From Deltaproteobacteria bacterium (GTDB lineage Bacteria > Desulfobacterota_B > Binatia > Binatales > Binataceae), in contig JAKAVX010000111.1 of the NCBI GenBank assembly GCA_021827465.1, positions 1 to 7,590 on the forward strand: a stretch of 7,590 nt of DNA, in the 5' to 3' direction. Both the position numbers and the translations under genes were made by a program. Below the pieces are notes generated by a model. The model searched no databases. It saw only the letters and a list, made by a program, of their open reading frames with translations, and had not been told where the DNA came from. The number at the start of each line of letters is the position of its first letter. Position 1 is the first letter of the stretch. Shown here one piece after another: positions 5,468-7,590 of the stretch.

Positions 5468-7057
5468 ATGCCGGGTAGTTTGCAGCAGATTGCAGACCAG
5501 GCCGAGCGCCGATGGACCGGCAGGGTCCGGGCGAGTCTCAATGCCGCGCCGGATGCGGGTTGCCGGCTGGAGTGCGAGACGTCGAATCTCCCCGAGATTT
5601 GCAACTGGTTATTCTCCGGCCTGCGCTACAGTTTCGGCGGCATGATAGTGGAACAATTAAGCTGTTGGGAACTGCGATATGTGTTTTATGGCGGATCGGA
5701 CGAGGGTTGGGTGCATGTAGTCACGTACCTGCCTGAGGCCAGCGACCGCGTACCCAGTGTAAGCAGGTTGGTTCACGCAGCGGATTGGCACGAACGCGAG
5801 GTCGAAGACGCATTCGGTCTCGTGTTCGAAGGCCATCCTCGCTTGGGCGACTTTGTGCTTCACAATGACGTGTGGCACGAAGGCGTGGCGCCGATGCGCA
5901 AGACCTTTGACGGATCACAGCCGGTGGCCCATCGCGAACCGGACTTGAATTGGAAGCCGCGCCGCATCGTCGAGGAAGAGGGCGCTTTCGCGATGCCGGT
6001 CGGGCCAGTGTATTCCGCCGCAACGGCGCCGGTCTATTTTCAACTGGAGACCGTGGGCGAGGACGTGATCCGTGCACAGCCTCGCCTGTTTTACGCTTAC
6101 CGGGGGCTGGAAAAGATCGCAGAGGGCCGTCGAACCGAAGACCTATTGCTGATCGCTGAACGTATCAGCGGAACTTCAGCGTTCGCTCACTCGCTGGCGC
6201 TCTGTCAGGCCGTCGAGCGTTTGTGCCATATCGAAGTTCCGCAGCGCGCGTGCTCGCTAAGAATATTCCTCGCAGAACTGGAGCGTCTCCGCCATCACGT
6301 CGCAGCCATCGAGGGGATCTGCGAATCGACGGGTCTTGCGGTTGCCGCGGCGCAAGCGGGAATTCTCCAGGAGGACCTGCTGCGAATCTCAGGCGCTCTT
6401 ACCGGTCACCGCTATCTTTTTGGGCTGAACGTCTTTGGCGGCTTGGCCGTGGATCTAAGCGATGCCGCATGCAGCCGCGCGGCGAAGGCAGTGGAGGACG
6501 TAGAGCGCAGGCTAGGGGCCCTCCAGAGCATTTTGAGCACATCGAGCAGCTTTCTCGACCGTCTCGAAGACGTGGGCACCGTTTCCAAATCGGATGCCGT
6601 CGGGTTCGGGCTTGTCGGGCCAGTCGCTCGGGCGTCGGGGCTTTCGCGCGACTTGCGCCAGGCGCAGCCATATTGCGGCTATGAGCGCGTTGAGTTTGAG
6701 GTTCCTCAAGAATCCGAGGGAGATGGCTACGCCCGATTGCGAATGTTCTTTCGGGAGGCTGAACAGTCCGCACATACCATTTCCGCACTAGTGCAAGCGA
6801 TTCCGGCAGGACGCTTTCCACCGCCTAAAATCAGCCTGCGTCCGGGCGCTGCGCTTGGTTGGGCTGAAGCGCCCAATGGAGCGGCACTGCATTGGCTTCG
6901 TCTGGACAAGGAAGGTCTTGTCGATCGTTATCGGATCATCACGCCGTCGTTTTCCAACTGGCATGGATTCAGACTCGCGGCTGAAAGTTTCGCATTCCAA
7001 GATTTTCCGATAATCCTGGCAACCTTTGCACTCTCAGTTCATGAGAATGACCGGTAG
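5468..7057 (+). CDS. hyfG: HyfG-like large subunit with fused NuoC domain, all NiFe ligands lost
   Basis: 529 residues. Residues 1-165 are a NuoC-like domain (HEREVEDAFGLVFEGHPRL, 108-126). Residues 175-529 are a NuoD/hydrogenase large-subunit domain (GPV 179-181, YRGLEKIAEGR 211-221, FAHSLALCQAVE 239-250). Group 4 hydrogenases carry CGxC at the first NiFe-binding site; here it reads ERISGTS, with Ser234 and Ser237. The C-terminal DPCxxCTDR site reads ALSVHENDR, with Ser523 and Glu526, and the chain stops right there with no peptide for maturation cleavage. No NiFe centre can be held, so formate hydrogenlyase or hydrogenase activity is very unlikely. This fits the Ehr (hydrogenase-related) complexes. 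Two usual histidines (GPxH, HRGxE) are Tyr182 and Tyr211. The frame is intact and shows no sign of decay. GAGG at 5458-5461 lies 6 nt before ATG 5468. Confidence 0.9.
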   Translation: MPGSLQQIADQAERRWTGRVRASLNAAPDAGCRLECETSNLPEICNWLFSGLRYSFGGMIVEQLSCWELRYVFYGGSDEGWVHVVTYLPEASDRVPSVSRLVHAADWHEREVEDAFGLVFEGHPRLGDFVLHNDVWHEGVAPMRKTFDGSQPVAHREPDLNWKPRRIVEEEGAFAMPVGPVYSAATAPVYFQLETVGEDVIRAQPRLFYAYRGLEKIAEGRRTEDLLLIAERISGTSAFAHSLALCQAVERLCHIEVPQRACSLRIFLAELERLRHHVAAIEGICESTGLAVAAAQAGILQEDLLRISGALTGHRYLFGLNVFGGLAVDLSDAACSRAAKAVEDVERRLGALQSILSTSSSFLDRLEDVGTVSKSDAVGFGLVGPVARASGLSRDLRQAQPYCGYERVEFEVPQESEGDGYARLRMFFREAEQSAHTISALVQAIPAGRFPPPKISLRPGAALGWAEAPNGAALHWLRLDKEGLVDRYRIITPSFSNWHGFRLAAESFAFQDFPIILATFALSVHENDR

Positions 7058-7071
7058 CGGTGGAAAATATC

Positions 7072-7590
7072 ATGAGCCAGTGGGTAATCAAAGGTCTCAG
7101 AACCGGCATCAAAAGCTCGCACTACCCTCGCGTCAAGGAGGACGTGCCCGGAATCGCTCCCGGCCTGCCAGAAGCGACACCGCTGCCCGCCGAGCGCGCG
7201 CAAGCGGTAGCGGCGCTATGTCCAACCGGCGCTCTCGAAGCAGCAGACCACGCAGTGAATGTGAAGCTGCGCCGCTGTGTCAATTGCTTCAGGTGTATGC
7301 GCAATACAAGTACCCCGATGAACTGGCAGTACGACTACGAGTGTGCACGTGCGGCCTCGGATCGCAGTGATCGCGAGTGGCGCCTCGGTAGCGCCTTCAG
7401 CCGCTCCGTTCACATTCTGGTTGTAGACACCGGCGACTGCGGGGCATGTCTCAACGAAGTCAAACAACTCAACAATCCTTACTACAATATGCATCGGCTC
7501 GGCTTTTTCCTTACGCCGACTCCGCGGCACGCCGATCTGCTGCTAGCGGTCGGCGCGCTGACGGAACACATGCGAGTGCCGCTGCGCAAG
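7072..7590 (+). CDS. hyfI: Ferredoxin-like/NuoB-like small subunit fusion, 3' end outside window
   Basis: An open frame from ATG 7072 to the window edge (173 codons, no stop). The start KGLRTGIKSSHYPR (7-20) resembles HycF/NuoI-type proteins. CPTGAL (50-55) and CVNCFRC (69-75) form one ferredoxin half: Cys69, Cys72 and Cys75 with Cys50 would bind a single [4Fe-4S] cluster, in the way the second cluster of a 2[4Fe-4S] ferredoxin is bound. The CxxCxxC of the first cluster is missing. From about 113 the chain is NuoB/HyfI-like: VDTGDCGACLNE (118-129) gives the first two cysteines (123, 126) of the cluster next to the large subunit, then TPTPRHADLLLAVGALT (148-164). The remaining ligands lie beyond the edge. 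In E. coli these are two genes, hyfH and hyfI. A GGTGG at 7059-7063 precedes the start by 8 nt. Confidence 0.85.
   Translation, partial: MSQWVIKGLRTGIKSSHYPRVKEDVPGIAPGLPEATPLPAERAQAVAALCPTGALEAADHAVNVKLRRCVNCFRCMRNTSTPMNWQYDYECARAASDRSDREWRLGSAFSRSVHILVVDTGDCGACLNEVKQLNNPYYNMHRLGFFLTPTPRHADLLLAVGALTEHMRVPLRK

Noticed and set aside
7026..7370. 114-codon forward frame at the 3' side
   Set aside because: It overlaps, in another frame, the clear ferredoxin/NuoB-like gene starting at 7072, which has conserved cysteine motifs; the frame itself has none.
2213..7590. Formate hydrogenlyase / hydrogenase-4 as the function of the operon
   Set aside because: Subunit families match, but the large subunit lacks all four NiFe cysteines and the maturation tail, and no formate dehydrogenase gene is in the window.
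1..7590. CRISPR array, tRNA, rRNA or insertion sequence
   Set aside because: No spaced direct repeats, no cloverleaf or rRNA-like tract and no transposase gene were seen; the only repeat of note is the hairpin at 3206-3284.

Overview
The window reads as a fluoride-response locus joined to a membrane complex related to group 4 [NiFe] hydrogenases and to respiratory complex I. All genes lie on the + strand. The DNA looks GC-rich and the genes are packed tightly (1-nt gap, ATGA overlap, 3-nt gap). It comes from a bacterium. A palindromic repeat of the 'TCATTCTGAGCGCAGCGAAGAATC' kind between two genes, together with the gene set, suggests a soil or subsurface lineage such as Acidobacteriota or a deltaproteobacterium-like group, but the taxon cannot be fixed from this sequence.

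Layout. Positions 1-284 hold no gene I can support, only a weak promoter and a possible terminator hairpin. Positions 285-1592 encode a protein with an N-terminal DUF190 (PII-like) domain and four CBS domains. One base later comes crcB (1594-1968), the Fluc-type fluoride channel. The gap 1969-2212 carries a well-placed sigma70-like promoter (1989-2016), a textbook fluoride (crcB-motif) riboswitch aptamer (2030-2087) and a terminator hairpin that shares its 5' strand with the aptamer pseudoknot (2078-2109). Downstream lie hyfC-like (2213-3160), a palindromic repeat (3206-3284), hyfE-like (3345-4025), hyfF-like (4022-5464), a hyfG-like large subunit with a fused NuoC domain (5468-7057) and a ferredoxin/small-subunit fusion that runs off the window (7072-7590). 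The last gene has no stop in the window.

How the parts fit. The riboswitch is an 'ON' switch by design: fluoride stabilises a 6-bp pseudoknot whose 3' strand is otherwise the first part of the terminator stem. The operon it controls looks at first like formate hydrogenlyase/hydrogenase-4. However, the large subunit has lost all four cysteines that hold the NiFe centre (Ser234, Ser237, Ser523 and Glu526 stand in their places) and ends without a maturation tail. The complex is therefore probably not a hydrogenase. It resembles the Ehr (energy-converting hydrogenase-related) complexes: membrane ion-translocating modules (HyfC, HyfE, HyfF) attached to a redox arm with few Fe-S clusters and an unknown substrate.

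The main point of interest is that fluoride appears to switch on a NiFe-less, complex-I-like ion pump next to a fluoride channel and a DUF190-CBS regulator. The link between crcB-motif RNAs and genes annotated as formate hydrogenlyase has been noted before for the RNA family. The active-site loss seen here argues that this annotation is wrong for this locus and leaves open what the complex does under fluoride stress.
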